DNA of 29,022 bases, from NCBI GenBank assembly GCA_964569845.1, contig CAZMUQ010000013.1:1-29022 (forward strand). The letters are read 5' to 3'. Shown in pieces: positions 16,819-24,654 of this stretch. The translations under genes and the position numbers were made by a program. The notes under the pieces are model-generated. The model saw only the letters and a list, made by a program, of their open reading frames with translations, made no database searches and was not told where the DNA came from. This stretch comes from CAZMUQ01 sp964569845. GTDB taxonomy: Archaea; Thermoproteota; Bathyarchaeia; Hecatellales; Hecatellaceae. How positions within the stretch are numbered: position 1 is the stretch's first letter; each line of letters opens with the position of its first letter.

Positions 16819-17970
16819 TTAAACTTTCTGTTGAGCATAAGCAAAATAGTTTAATGTTTTTGGTGCAAAGTTTTTAAGCCTTTTTAAGGCTTCAAGTTTT
16901 TCTTTTCTTTCGATTTCGGATGCTTCTAAAATTTCCCTTAAAAACCTTATGGCATTATCCATAACTCTTCTTCTAACAGGGTAAGGAATACCATCCTTAC
17001 CTCCAAATGCAAAAGAAAACTTTAATGGGTCTTCCCAGCTAGGTTTAGCACCATAAATAAGTTCTGAGATTAGGGCTAAAGCTTTAATTGTTGAGGGTCC
17101 TATACCCTTAACAGCTAAAATCTCCTCAAATCCTTTAGGTTTAACCTCATAAGCCTTGTATAATGCATCCCAGTTAACGTTTTCAGGTAAAAGTTTATAG
17201 TTAAAGGTTTTAAGTTTAACTTTTAATTTGTCGTTTTCATCGGTTAAAAATGTTTGATTTGGCTTTAAAATTGTAAGCCAGCATCTCCTAACCTTATCTG
17301 GATTTTCATTTAAAATATCAACACAAACCTTTCTACATTCTCTACTTTCTACGGCTACCATGTTTAAAACGTTTTCATGAATCATTTGGCCAGAGAAACC
17401 TTGATGAGGTTCTTCAACAAAACTTTTAACTTTACAGCTAAACCAGTGGTATCTTCTAGCTGTTAAAGTTTGAGCATTTAAACCTTGCTGAATAACAGCC
17501 CATAACCCATCCTCAGCAATAAAAAAGCTATGATGATAAAGTTGATAGCCTGCTTGAATAGCAGTATTATCAACTTTAGCAACCATTCTACTAGCATACT
17601 TTAATCCTTCAATTTTCCATCCTGGAAGATTAAACTTTTCACCAAAAATTTCAACCTCATTTAAAGTTTTTTTAGACCTTCCACCTTTACCACCAGCTAC
17701 TTTAACACCAAGCTCACATTTATCAAAAACTTCTCTTAAAACTCCACAAGTTACAGTTGTTGAACCGCTTGAATCCCAATCAAAACCTAAAACATTTGAT
17801 AATGCTTGAAAAAAGAGAGGGTCTGAAAGTTTCTCTAAAACTCCTTTAACACCAACTTCTTCAACCATAATGGTAAAAATATTTTTAGCAAGAGAAGTCA
17901 TTCTAACCCAAAGCCATCGTGGAACACCGCCTCCATGAAGAGGCATTTCAAAACTTCCAGTTTTAAACAT
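16819..17970 (-). CDS. DUF763 protein with helix-hairpin-helix motif
   Basis: A 383-residue conserved prokaryotic protein of unknown function. The N-terminus TGSFEMPLHGGGVPRWLWVRM is the family signature. Other conserved stretches are GFDWDSSGSTTVTCGVL, DNTAIQAGYQLYHHSFF and RRYHWFSC. Around residue 290-306, EEILAVKGIGPSTIKALALI is a helix-hairpin-helix, implying DNA binding. A nuclease role is possible but unproven. The start is ATG 17970: a TATA box at 17990-18002 puts transcription initiation at this codon, so the mRNA is probably leaderless. TTG 17973 is in frame immediately before. Confidence 0.82.
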   Translation of the reverse strand: MFKTGSFEMPLHGGGVPRWLWVRMTSLAKNIFTIMVEEVGVKGVLEKLSDPLFFQALSNVLGFDWDSSGSTTVTCGVLREVFDKCELGVKVAGGKGGRSKKTLNEVEIFGEKFNLPGWKIEGLKYASRMVAKVDNTAIQAGYQLYHHSFFIAEDGLWAVIQQGLNAQTLTARRYHWFSCKVKSFVEEPHQGFSGQMIHENVLNMVAVESRECRKVCVDILNENPDKVRRCWLTILKPNQTFLTDENDKLKVKLKTFNYKLLPENVNWDALYKAYEVKPKGFEEILAVKGIGPSTIKALALISELIYGAKPSWEDPLKFSFAFGGKDGIPYPVRRRVMDNAIRFLREILEASEIERKEKLEALKRLKNFAPKTLNYFAYAQQKV

Positions 17971-17989
17971 CAAGGTAACTTTAGTTGAA

Positions 17990-18002
17990 CTTAAATATTA
18001 AC
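17990..18002 (-). promoter_or_regulatory. TATA box giving a leaderless DUF763 transcript
   Basis: On the - strand the sequence is GTTAATATTTAAG. Its centre is about 26 bases upstream of ATG 17970, and no ribosome binding site lies between, the typical arrangement of a leaderless archaeal mRNA. Confidence 0.5.
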
Positions 18003-18035
18003 TGTGAGGTAAGTAAAAGTATTTAAAATGGGGAA

Positions 18036-19694
18036 TTAAATTTTTAAGGTTGCTCCTTTAGATGCTGAAGATACAAGCTTAGAATATCTGTAAAGATATC
18101 CTTTTGTAACTTTAGGTTTTGGTGGAACCCATTCTTCTAATCTTTTTTTAACTTCTTTAGCTGAAATGTTTAGGTTTAATTTTCTTGCTGGAATATCTAT
18201 TTCAATCTCATCTTCATCTTCTACTATGGCTATGGGTCCTCCTTCAGCAGCTTCAGGTGAAACATGCCCAATACATGGGCCTGCTGTTGCACCAGAAAAT
18301 CTTCCATCAGTAATTAAGGCTACATTAAACTCTAAACCTAATCCTCTTAAAGTTGAGGTTGCAGCTAACATTTCACGCATACCTGGTCCACCTTTAGGCC
18401 CCTCATACCTTATAACTATAGTAGAGCCTTCTTTGATTTCACCATCAATCATTGCTTTAACAGCATCTTCTTCACAGTTAAAAACTTTGGCTTTACCTTT
18501 AAATTTAAGCATGGATGGATGTATAGCTGATTGTTTAACTACAGCCCCCTCAGGTGCAAGACTACCTTTAAGAATTGCTATTCCCCCTTCAGGGTAAACA
18601 GGGTTTTCTACTGATTTTATAACATCTCTTCTCAAAACTTTAGCATTTTTAATGTTTTCTCCAACAGTTTTCCCTGTAACTGTTAAACATTTTAAATGTA
18701 GATTTTTTGAAAGCTCTTTCATAATAGCAGGTATTCCTCCTGCTTCATGAAGGTCTAAGACGAAATGTTTGCCAGCTGGATTTATGCTTGTAAGGCAGGG
18801 TGTTTTTCTGCTAATTTCGTCAAATTTTTCAATTGGAAGTTCAACTTCAGCTTCATTAGCTATAGCTATCAAATGTAAAACAGTATTTGTTGAACCTCCA
18901 AGAGCCATGTCAACCATTATAGCATTTTCAATAGAATATCGATTTACAATTTTTCTAGCTGTAATCTTTTTTTCTAAAAGAGAGATAATCATTCTACCAG
19001 ACTCTCTAGCAATTCTAAGCTTTTCAGCATAAATTGCAGGAGTTGTTGCAGAATAAGGTAAAGATAAGCCTAACGCCTCGGTTAAGCATTGCATAGTATT
19101 GGCTGTATACATGCCTGAACATGAGCCAACAGTAGGGCAACAGCAATTCTCAATAAGCTTAAAATCCTCTAAACTTATTTTTCCGGATTTAAAAGCTGAA
19201 ATTGCCTCAAAAATATTGGATAAACCTATTTTTTCACCTTTAAAATTGCCAGGTAGCATAGGTCCTCCTGTAACAAATATTGCTGGTATATCAAGTCTAC
19301 ATGCAGCCATCAGCATTCCAGGAATAATCTTATCACAACTACAAATACAAACCATAGCATCAAAGCAGTGAGCATTAATCATAAGCTCAACAGAATCTGC
19401 AATAAGATCCCTGCTTGGTAAAGGGTTTCTCATACCTTCATGTCCCATAGCAATTCCATCGCAAATAGCAATTGTATTAAATTCTAAGGGGGTTCCTCCT
19501 GCTTCTTTTACTCCCTGCTTAACAGCTTCAGCAATCCTGTTTAGATGAATATGTCCTGGAACAACCTCATTCCAGGAGTTTACCACAGCAATTAGGGGTT
19601 TACTTAAATCCTTATCATTTAAACCTAAAGCTTTAAACAAGCTTCTATGAGGAGCTTTTTCAATACCAACTTTAACATTTACACTTTTAAGCAT
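18036..19694 (-). CDS. ilvD: Dihydroxy-acid dehydratase
   Basis: IlvD converts 2,3-dihydroxy-3-methylbutanoate and its homologue to the keto acids used for valine and isoleucine. The 552-residue protein has GIEKAPHRSLFKALGL, ICDGIAMGHEGM, CICSCDKIIPGML and PTVGSCSGMYTANTM. C120 and C192 are the expected cluster ligands. The segment NEVVPGH has no cysteine where many [2Fe-2S] enzymes have one, so the cluster type is uncertain. ATG 19694 is preferred: GGTGA lies 8 bases upstream and a TATA box (19742-19750) gives a leader of about 26 bases; the frame extends to GTG 19709. No other branched-chain genes lie in the window. Confidence 0.95.
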   Translation of the reverse strand: MLKSVNVKVGIEKAPHRSLFKALGLNDKDLSKPLIAVVNSWNEVVPGHIHLNRIAEAVKQGVKEAGGTPLEFNTIAICDGIAMGHEGMRNPLPSRDLIADSVELMINAHCFDAMVCICSCDKIIPGMLMAACRLDIPAIFVTGGPMLPGNFKGEKIGLSNIFEAISAFKSGKISLEDFKLIENCCCPTVGSCSGMYTANTMQCLTEALGLSLPYSATTPAIYAEKLRIARESGRMIISLLEKKITARKIVNRYSIENAIMVDMALGGSTNTVLHLIAIANEAEVELPIEKFDEISRKTPCLTSINPAGKHFVLDLHEAGGIPAIMKELSKNLHLKCLTVTGKTVGENIKNAKVLRRDVIKSVENPVYPEGGIAILKGSLAPEGAVVKQSAIHPSMLKFKGKAKVFNCEEDAVKAMIDGEIKEGSTIVIRYEGPKGGPGMREMLAATSTLRGLGLEFNVALITDGRFSGATAGPCIGHVSPEAAEGGPIAIVEDEDEIEIDIPARKLNLNISAKEVKKRLEEWVPPKPKVTKGYLYRYSKLVSSASKGATLKI

Positions 19695-19741
19695 AGTTTG
19701 CTTCACCACTATTAAACAAGGATTTAATCTGGTGAATCTAA

Positions 19742-19750
19742 CATTTAAAA
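19742..19750 (-). promoter_or_regulatory. TATA box of ilvD
   Basis: On the - strand the sequence reads TTTTAAATG, centred about 26 bases before position 19720. It supports ATG 19694 as the translation start. Confidence 0.4.
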
Positions 19751-19776
19751 CCTCTCTTCCATGTAAAAATTCCCCT

Positions 19777-20685
19777 TTAATCTAGTACGGTAAAAGTCTT
19801 CCTAACAACATCAGATGCTGATTTTCCAAAAATATAGATTACTGGTTCTAAATGTTGACCACCTAAATCCACAATTACGTTTGGTGTTTTCTTTAACCTT
19901 TTAAGTAGGTTTTCAAGGTTAGGCATAAAGTTTTCAGGTTTTTTATGGGGGCCAAGATTTACAAGGTAAAGATTCCTTTTTTTAAGTTTTTTGATAAACT
20001 CTTCATTAAACCTTATGTTGATGGCTGCTTTAACATTTTTATCAACATTTTTAACCTTTAATAGTACAATGGAAAGGTGGTAGCTTCCTCCATAACTTGG
20101 GGGGCTCATAGGTTTAACAGTAAAACCTACACGCATAATTCTTCCAGGTATAGCTACAACATCTTCTGCTGTTTGTGCATTTGGTGGTGCTAAAGCTATA
20201 TTTATACCAACCTCAGGTACAAGCTCATACGATTTTGGATGTTTTACAAGCTGCTCTACTGCTTGTTTAACTTCAGCTATGTAGGGGTCTAAAATTTCAG
20301 CTGTAAAAAAATCTCGGCATAAGGTGCATGTTAAAGGTAGCTTAGAGTATAATTGATGATGCAGCCGACATAGGGTGCCCTGCGAAATAATATAGTTTAC
20401 TGCTGATGTGAAAGCTTTAATAAAAAGTTCAGCACCCCCTTCATTAAGAGCGTTTTCTAGCATTTTCATCACATTGTTAACTACCTCTTTAGGTAAACCT
20501 GTTTTCCACAATTTTTCTAGGTAGTAGTTTTTAGAATACTGCATATACTTGTTAACCATTGTTTGGCTAACTCCAAGAAGTTTTGCAGTTTTAACTTGAC
20601 CGAATCCATGTTCTGATAAATTCAAAGCTACAAGAGCTTTAAGATTTGGAACCACATATTTTACTGCAACTTCATGTGGTAGCAT
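19777..20685 (-). CDS. thiR: ThiR-like regulator: HTH fused to ThiN-like domain
   Basis: 302 residues. The N-terminal helix-turn-helix is at about 28-48 (GFGQVKTAKLLGVSQTMVNK). The C-terminal half from about residue 155 follows thiamine phosphate synthase ThiN: NIALAPPNAQTAEDVVAIPG, RIMRVGFTVKP, AAINIRFNEEF, PNVIVDLGGQHLEPVIYIFG. Archaeal ThiR proteins with this layout use the ThiN-like domain to sense thiamine phosphates and repress thiamine genes. Between the domains C106, H109/H110 and C120-x2-C123 could bind a metal or Fe-S cluster. There is no ThiD domain. It is divergent from a permease-tenA pair, with a palindrome between. AGAGGA precedes ATG 20685 by 7 bases. Confidence 0.82.
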   Translation of the reverse strand: MLPHEVAVKYVVPNLKALVALNLSEHGFGQVKTAKLLGVSQTMVNKYMQYSKNYYLEKLWKTGLPKEVVNNVMKMLENALNEGGAELFIKAFTSAVNYIISQGTLCRLHHQLYSKLPLTCTLCRDFFTAEILDPYIAEVKQAVEQLVKHPKSYELVPEVGINIALAPPNAQTAEDVVAIPGRIMRVGFTVKPMSPPSYGGSYHLSIVLLKVKNVDKNVKAAINIRFNEEFIKKLKKRNLYLVNLGPHKKPENFMPNLENLLKRLKKTPNVIVDLGGQHLEPVIYIFGKSASDVVRKTFTVLD

Positions 20686-20728
20686 TCTTCATTCCTCTTA
20701 TTCTATATATTACTCGGTTTTAATTAAA

Positions 20729-20747
20729 CTTATAAATCGGTTATAAG
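20729..20747. promoter_or_regulatory. Palindromic operator candidate for ThiR
   Basis: CTTATAA and TTATAAG are perfect 7-base inverted arms around ATCGG. The left arm contains the TTATAAA that would be the TATA box of the permease gene (initiation near 20759, GAGGTGA at 20768-20774, start TTG 20779). On the other strand it lies just before the TTTAATTAA that could serve thiR. A bound dimer would therefore block both promoters. TCGGTT also occurs twice, at 20714 and 20737. Confidence 0.55.
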
Positions 20748-20778
20748 GGGATTCTATTCCAAGATTTGAGGTGAAACT

Positions 20779-22098
20779 TTGAGTAGTGCAGGTTACTCTC
20801 TTGAACCTATACCTCAAAATGGTAGAATCTACGGGTTTTGGGACCACTTTGCAATATGGTTTGGTGCTGATATGGGTATTGCAGTATTTTGGGCAGGTTC
20901 ACTTTTAACTCCTGGTTTATCTCTTAGTGATGCTATTCTAGCAACTATTGTAGGTTTAGCTGTTGGTAACTTGTTGATGGGTTTAATTGGTTTGATGGGG
21001 GCGCGTACAGGTGTACCTACAATGGTTTTAGCTAGAGGTTCTTTAGGTATTCGTGGTAGCTACCTACCCTCACTACTTAACTATCTTCAGCTAATTGGCT
21101 GGACTTCTATAATGATTATTGTAGCTGCTAAAGCTATGGAAGAGGTGATTAGCATAGTTTTTGGGGTTAAAGGCTTCTACATTTTATGGGTTATAATTTA
21201 TGGTCTTATTGTAACTTTATGGACTTTAGCTGGACCTGAAAAATGGAAACCTCTGCAAAAAGCAGCCTTAATACTGTTGTTGATGCTTAGTGTATGGTTA
21301 GCTTATGTAACTTTAACAAAGTTTAACTTTTGGATGCTTCTGGCTAAGCCTGGCTCCGGCGAATTAACATTTTGGGTTGGCTTAGACCTAGTTATAGCTA
21401 TGCCTGTTTCATGGCTCCCTCTTGTAGCTGATTATACAAGGTTTTCAAAAACTGTTAAGCATAGTTTTTGGGGTTTATATTTTGGACATTTTTTGGGGTG
21501 TGGTTTATGCTACATTTTAGGAGCATTAACAAATGTAGCTGCTAAACTTCCAGACCCCATATCAATAATAGCTATTTACGGTTTAGGTGTTCCTGCAATG
21601 CTGATTATACTTTTCTCAACAACGACAACAGCCTTCCTAGACATATATTCAGCTGCAGTATCATTTAAAAACGTGTTTACAAAAGCTAATGTTAAAAAGC
21701 AGATTACTATTGTAGGTGTTATTGGAACAATTATTGCTATATTTTTCCCTCCAGAGCAATATGAATGGTTTTTACTACTTATTGGCGGTGCTTTTACCTC
21801 ATTAGCTGCTATAATGCTTTCAGATTACTTCATTATAAAACGCTATTATGACCCACAAGGGTTACTTAAAGTTGATGAACGCTACTGGTACAGTTATGGA
21901 GTAAACCTTATTGCTGTTATTATATGGCTGGTTGGCTTCATATTTTATCTATTGGTAGCAGCAACAACCCTGCTGGGTGTTAGTATACCTCTAATTGAGG
22001 TTGTAGCATTTAGTTTAGGTTCATCAGCACCAACATTTATACTTGTATTTGTGCTTTACACAGTTTTAATGAGGTGTATTAAGGTTGGAAGCACATAA
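20779..22098 (+). CDS. NCS1-family permease, probably for a thiamine precursor
   Basis: A 439-residue membrane protein with about 12 hydrophobic spans, of the nucleobase:cation symporter-1 (cytosine/purine permease) family: an N-terminal FWDHFAIWFGADMGIAVFWAG, TGVPTMVLARGSLGIRGSYL, LVIAMPVSWLPLVADYTRFS and FLDIYSAAVSFKN are typical. NCS1 members such as CytX are predicted carriers for hydroxymethylpyrimidine. The overlap with tenA and the divergent ThiR-like regulator make a thiamine pyrimidine the best-supported substrate here; cytosine remains possible. Start TTG 20779 follows GAGGTGA. The last 14 bases overlap tenA. Confidence 0.8.
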   Translation: MSSAGYSLEPIPQNGRIYGFWDHFAIWFGADMGIAVFWAGSLLTPGLSLSDAILATIVGLAVGNLLMGLIGLMGARTGVPTMVLARGSLGIRGSYLPSLLNYLQLIGWTSIMIIVAAKAMEEVISIVFGVKGFYILWVIIYGLIVTLWTLAGPEKWKPLQKAALILLLMLSVWLAYVTLTKFNFWMLLAKPGSGELTFWVGLDLVIAMPVSWLPLVADYTRFSKTVKHSFWGLYFGHFLGCGLCYILGALTNVAAKLPDPISIIAIYGLGVPAMLIILFSTTTTAFLDIYSAAVSFKNVFTKANVKKQITIVGVIGTIIAIFFPPEQYEWFLLLIGGAFTSLAAIMLSDYFIIKRYYDPQGLLKVDERYWYSYGVNLIAVIIWLVGFIFYLLVAATTLLGVSIPLIEVVAFSLGSSAPTFILVFVLYTVLMRCIKVGST

Positions 22099-22741
22099 TC
22101 TACTTAAATCTATACGTAGGGAGCTTGAACCACTAAATCGTGAAATTCTTAACCATCCATTTATTAGAGAGGTAACCGCAGGAACTCTTCCTTTCCAAGC
22201 TATTCAAGAGTTTGTTAAACAACAATATTACATAGTTTACCATGATGTTAGAAGCATAGCTTACATGGCTTCTAAAACAAAAAATCTTGGTGAATTAGAT
22301 TTTTTCACAAAACTTTATCAGGGAGATTATCAAGCTATCCATAATCTGCTAAGAATGGCTGAAGAAGTTGGTCTTAAAATTGTGGAGCTTGAAGCTGCTA
22401 AACCAATACCTGAAGCAGTTGCCTATACACATTACTTAGCATGGCTTGCACATTATGCTAGTCCTGGTGAGCAAGCATTTGCCTTAATAGTAAATCTTCC
22501 AGTATGGGGTGAAAACTGCTTAAAATTGTCAGAAGCATTAAAAACAAAATATAATGTTAAGGAAACAGCATTTCTCGATGCATTTGCAGAACCTTATGAT
22601 ACTCTTGAGGAAGAGGCTTTAAAGATAATAAAGCCTTACATAGCTGAGGAAAAGTTTAGAAATGTTGCTTTAACAATCCAGCATTATGAATACCTTTTCT
22701 GGGAAGGTCTTTATAGGCGTGTAAAAAAGCCTAAAACTTAA
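22085..22741 (+). CDS. tenA: TenA-family thiamine pyrimidine salvage protein
   Basis: TenA proteins hydrolyse aminopyrimidine breakdown products of thiamine to hydroxymethylpyrimidine. The 218-residue all-helical protein shows HPFIREVTAGTLPFQAIQEF (24-43), QQYYIVYHDVRSIAYMASK (46-64) and the conserved end HYEYLFWEGLYRR. Where classical TenA has its catalytic Cys (LLPCYW-type segment), this protein has NLPVWGENC (137-145): the Cys is replaced, with E143 and C145 nearby, as in TenA_E-type proteins. Activity on a variant substrate is therefore possible. Start TTG 22085 lies inside the permease end, with GAGGTG about 9 bases upstream; the two genes are coupled. Confidence 0.85.
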   Translation: MEAHNLLKSIRRELEPLNREILNHPFIREVTAGTLPFQAIQEFVKQQYYIVYHDVRSIAYMASKTKNLGELDFFTKLYQGDYQAIHNLLRMAEEVGLKIVELEAAKPIPEAVAYTHYLAWLAHYASPGEQAFALIVNLPVWGENCLKLSEALKTKYNVKETAFLDAFAEPYDTLEEEALKIIKPYIAEEKFRNVALTIQHYEYLFWEGLYRRVKKPKT

Positions 22742-22852
22742 GTTTCTCATTTTTTCATAGGTTAAGGCTGCTACTGTAAAGGTTAAAATTTTGTTTAAGC
22801 TAAAATTTATAGTAAATAGGAGGTTAAAAAAAGAATTTTAGAGGTTTTAGAT

Positions 22853-23512
22853 TTGAGGGTTGTTGGAAACATTTACATGTATCCTGAGGTTGGATTTGAT
22901 TGTAACACTTACCTTATTAAGGATGAGTTAACAGTTATTGTTGACCCTGGAACAAATTTTAATAAGCTTGTTAAAGGTTTAAGTAGAGATGGCTTTAACG
23001 TTAAGGATGTAAACCTTATAATAAATACTCATAGCCATCCAGACCACTGTGGTATAAATAAAGTTTTAAAGGAATCTTCAGGTGCAAAAATAGCTATGCA
23101 TAGGTTTGAACTTGAACATTTAAATTTAAGTAGAAAAATGGCTAGATATCTACTTGCAGGTTTAGGTTTAGATGATATGGATTTTAAAGTTGACTTTTAT
23201 GTTGAAGATGAATTTTCAACAGGAAAATTAAACTTTAAAATTATCCATACACCTGGACATTCTCCTGGAAGTATTTGCCTTTATAACGAGGATTTTAAGG
23301 TTTTAATATGTGGTGACCTTGTTTTTAATGGTGGTGTTGGTAGAACTGATTTTCCAGGTGGAGATTCAGTTCAGCTTAAAAATTCGATAGAAAAGATTGC
23401 TAAACTTGACATAGAATATCTTCTACCCGGCCATATGGATATTGTTGTTGGAGAAGTAAATGTTAAAAGAAACTTTGAATTTATCAGGCAAGTTTACTTT
23501 AATCTTTTATAA
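22853..23512 (+). CDS. Metallo-beta-lactamase-fold hydrolase (glyoxalase II-like)
   Basis: A 219-residue MBL-fold protein with a complete two-metal site: H60, H62, D64 and H65 (NTHSHPDHCG), H136 (PGHSPGSICLY), D155 (CGDLVF) and H194 (LLPGHMDI). The sequence GGVGRTDFPGGD is typical of the glyoxalase II and persulfide dioxygenase-like group, but the substrate cannot be told. A T-rich stretch after tenA (22743-22756) and a TATA-like TTTATAG at 22806-22812 suggest a separate transcript. GAGGTT at 22841-22846 precedes TTG 22853 by 6 bases. It is followed after 18 bases by the HDAC-like gene. Confidence 0.85.
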   Translation: MRVVGNIYMYPEVGFDCNTYLIKDELTVIVDPGTNFNKLVKGLSRDGFNVKDVNLIINTHSHPDHCGINKVLKESSGAKIAMHRFELEHLNLSRKMARYLLAGLGLDDMDFKVDFYVEDEFSTGKLNFKIIHTPGHSPGSICLYNEDFKVLICGDLVFNGGVGRTDFPGGDSVQLKNSIEKIAKLDIEYLLPGHMDIVVGEVNVKRNFEFIRQVYFNLL

Positions 23513-23530
23513 GGTTTTACAGGTGTTTTT

Positions 23531-24388
23531 ATGAAGAAAACTGGTATTTTTTACCATGAAATCTTTGATAAAGAAGGTTATAAAGCTTTATATGTTACTG
23601 TTGCTGCAGGTTTTGAAGCTATTAAAAATGAAAATTTTCTTAAGCTTCCTAATATAGCCTTGTATAAGCCTAAACCTGCATCTGAAGAGCTTATCTTAAA
23701 GGTTCATACTAAAAGGTGGGTTGAGGAAGTTAAAAATACGGGATACTATAATGTTTCCCTTTACACTGTTGGTGCTGCTGTTGAAGCTTTAGAGAAGATT
23801 TTGGTTGGGGAAATTGATAATGCTCTTGTTTTTGGTGGTGTAGGAGGTCATCATGCTCATGCAGATTATGCTTGGGGTGGATGCTTTTTTAATCCAACTG
23901 CAGTAGCTTTAAAATTTGCTAGAGAAAAGTTTAAGCTTGGAAAAGTGATGATTGTTGATACTGATACTCATCATGCTGATGGTACAAGGGATCTTCTACT
24001 TAATGATGATAAAACTTTGCATATATGTTACTGTGGCTATGGTAAAACTGTGAATGAAACTAAAATCTGCTTTAATCAAGCTAGTAGTGATGAAGATTTT
24101 CTTGAAAAACTTTCCACAGACCTTCCACCTTTAATTGTTAAATTTAAACCTGAAATTATTCTTTGGAAATGTGGTATGGATACCCATAAGGATAGTTATG
24201 GAACTAGAAGATTAACCGAAAAATGTTATCCTAAGATGGCTAAAATAATTAAAAGATTTGCAGATGAAAATTGTAATGGTAAAATTGTTGTTGGTGTTGT
24301 TTGCAACGCTCCAGCCTATGTTTCAAGTTATACTTGCCCAAGAATATTAGATTGTTTAGCTGAAACAGGGAAATATGTGGAAGACTAA
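23531..24388 (+). CDS. HDAC-superfamily deacetylase-like protein
   Basis: 285 residues of the arginase/HDAC fold. The deacetylase landmarks are GGVGGHHAHADYAWGGCFFN (His pair 107-108), the metal motif DTDTHHADGT (143-152, ligands D145 and H147) and GMDTHKDSYG (D217). The final catalytic loop, normally a Gly-rich GGGY or GGYN, reads VVGVVCNAPAYVS (253-265), so the usual transition-state tyrosine is missing or shifted to Y263. Candidate substrates are acetylated lysines, polyamines or other amides; none can be chosen. Start ATG 23531 follows AGGTGT. It probably shares an operon with the MBL hydrolase upstream. Confidence 0.82.
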   Translation: MKKTGIFYHEIFDKEGYKALYVTVAAGFEAIKNENFLKLPNIALYKPKPASEELILKVHTKRWVEEVKNTGYYNVSLYTVGAAVEALEKILVGEIDNALVFGGVGGHHAHADYAWGGCFFNPTAVALKFAREKFKLGKVMIVDTDTHHADGTRDLLLNDDKTLHICYCGYGKTVNETKICFNQASSDEDFLEKLSTDLPPLIVKFKPEIILWKCGMDTHKDSYGTRRLTEKCYPKMAKIIKRFADENCNGKIVVGVVCNAPAYVSSYTCPRILDCLAETGKYVED

Positions 24389-24460
24389 GAAGAAAACATC
24401 ATTAAATTAGCTTTTTAAGGGTTTAGAAACCATCTTCTGTTAAGAATGTAGTGATGGGTT

Positions 24461-24470
24461 AAAAATTTAT
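24461..24470 (+). promoter_or_regulatory. TATA box of the intergenic RNA candidate
   Basis: AAAAATTTAT, followed by G, is a plausible archaeal TATA element. Initiation 26 bases from its centre would fall at about 24492, where the GC-richer segment begins. No open reading frame of convincing length follows. Confidence 0.4.
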
Positions 24471-24492
24471 GTGTTTGTTGTTTTATTTTTTG

Positions 24493-24600
24493 TTCAGATG
24501 CGGGATGCTGTTTCCACCCTAAAAGCCCCTAAGCAGATGCAAACCCAAGAAGCAATGAAGGGGAAGTTAAGGAGTTCACTGCATCCTTAACAGAACCAGA
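24493..24600 (+). ncRNA. Candidate structured RNA upstream of L12
   Basis: This segment is clearly richer in G and C than its surroundings, as RNA genes often are in AT-rich archaea. GGGATGC (24502-24508) pairs with GCATCCT (24581-24587), extended after a T-T mismatch by GT/AC (24510-24511 with 24578-24579). Inside, CCCCT (24526-24530) pairs with AGGGG (24559-24563). It has its own TATA box and ends before a separate promoter of the L12 gene. ACA at 24590-24592 follows the outer stem by 2 bases, as in H/ACA guide RNAs, but the other features of that class are weak. A 32-codon reading frame (ATG 24498) crosses it. Strand and ends are uncertain. Confidence 0.35.
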
Positions 24601-24611
24601 AACCATAAGGG

Positions 24612-24618
24612 TTATATC
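24612..24618 (+). promoter_or_regulatory. TATA-like element of the L12 gene
   Basis: TTATATC lies about 26 bases before position 24641, giving a leader that contains little more than the GGGGAGGG ribosome binding site (24639-24646) in front of ATG 24655. Confidence 0.4.
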
Positions 24619-24654
24619 TTAGTTTTTAGGATTTTCTAGGGGAGGGTTAAGCTT

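Noticed and set aside
18166..19371. Open frames on the + strand opposite ilvD
   Set aside because: They are antisense shadows of a clear, fully conserved dehydratase gene and have no protein features of their own.
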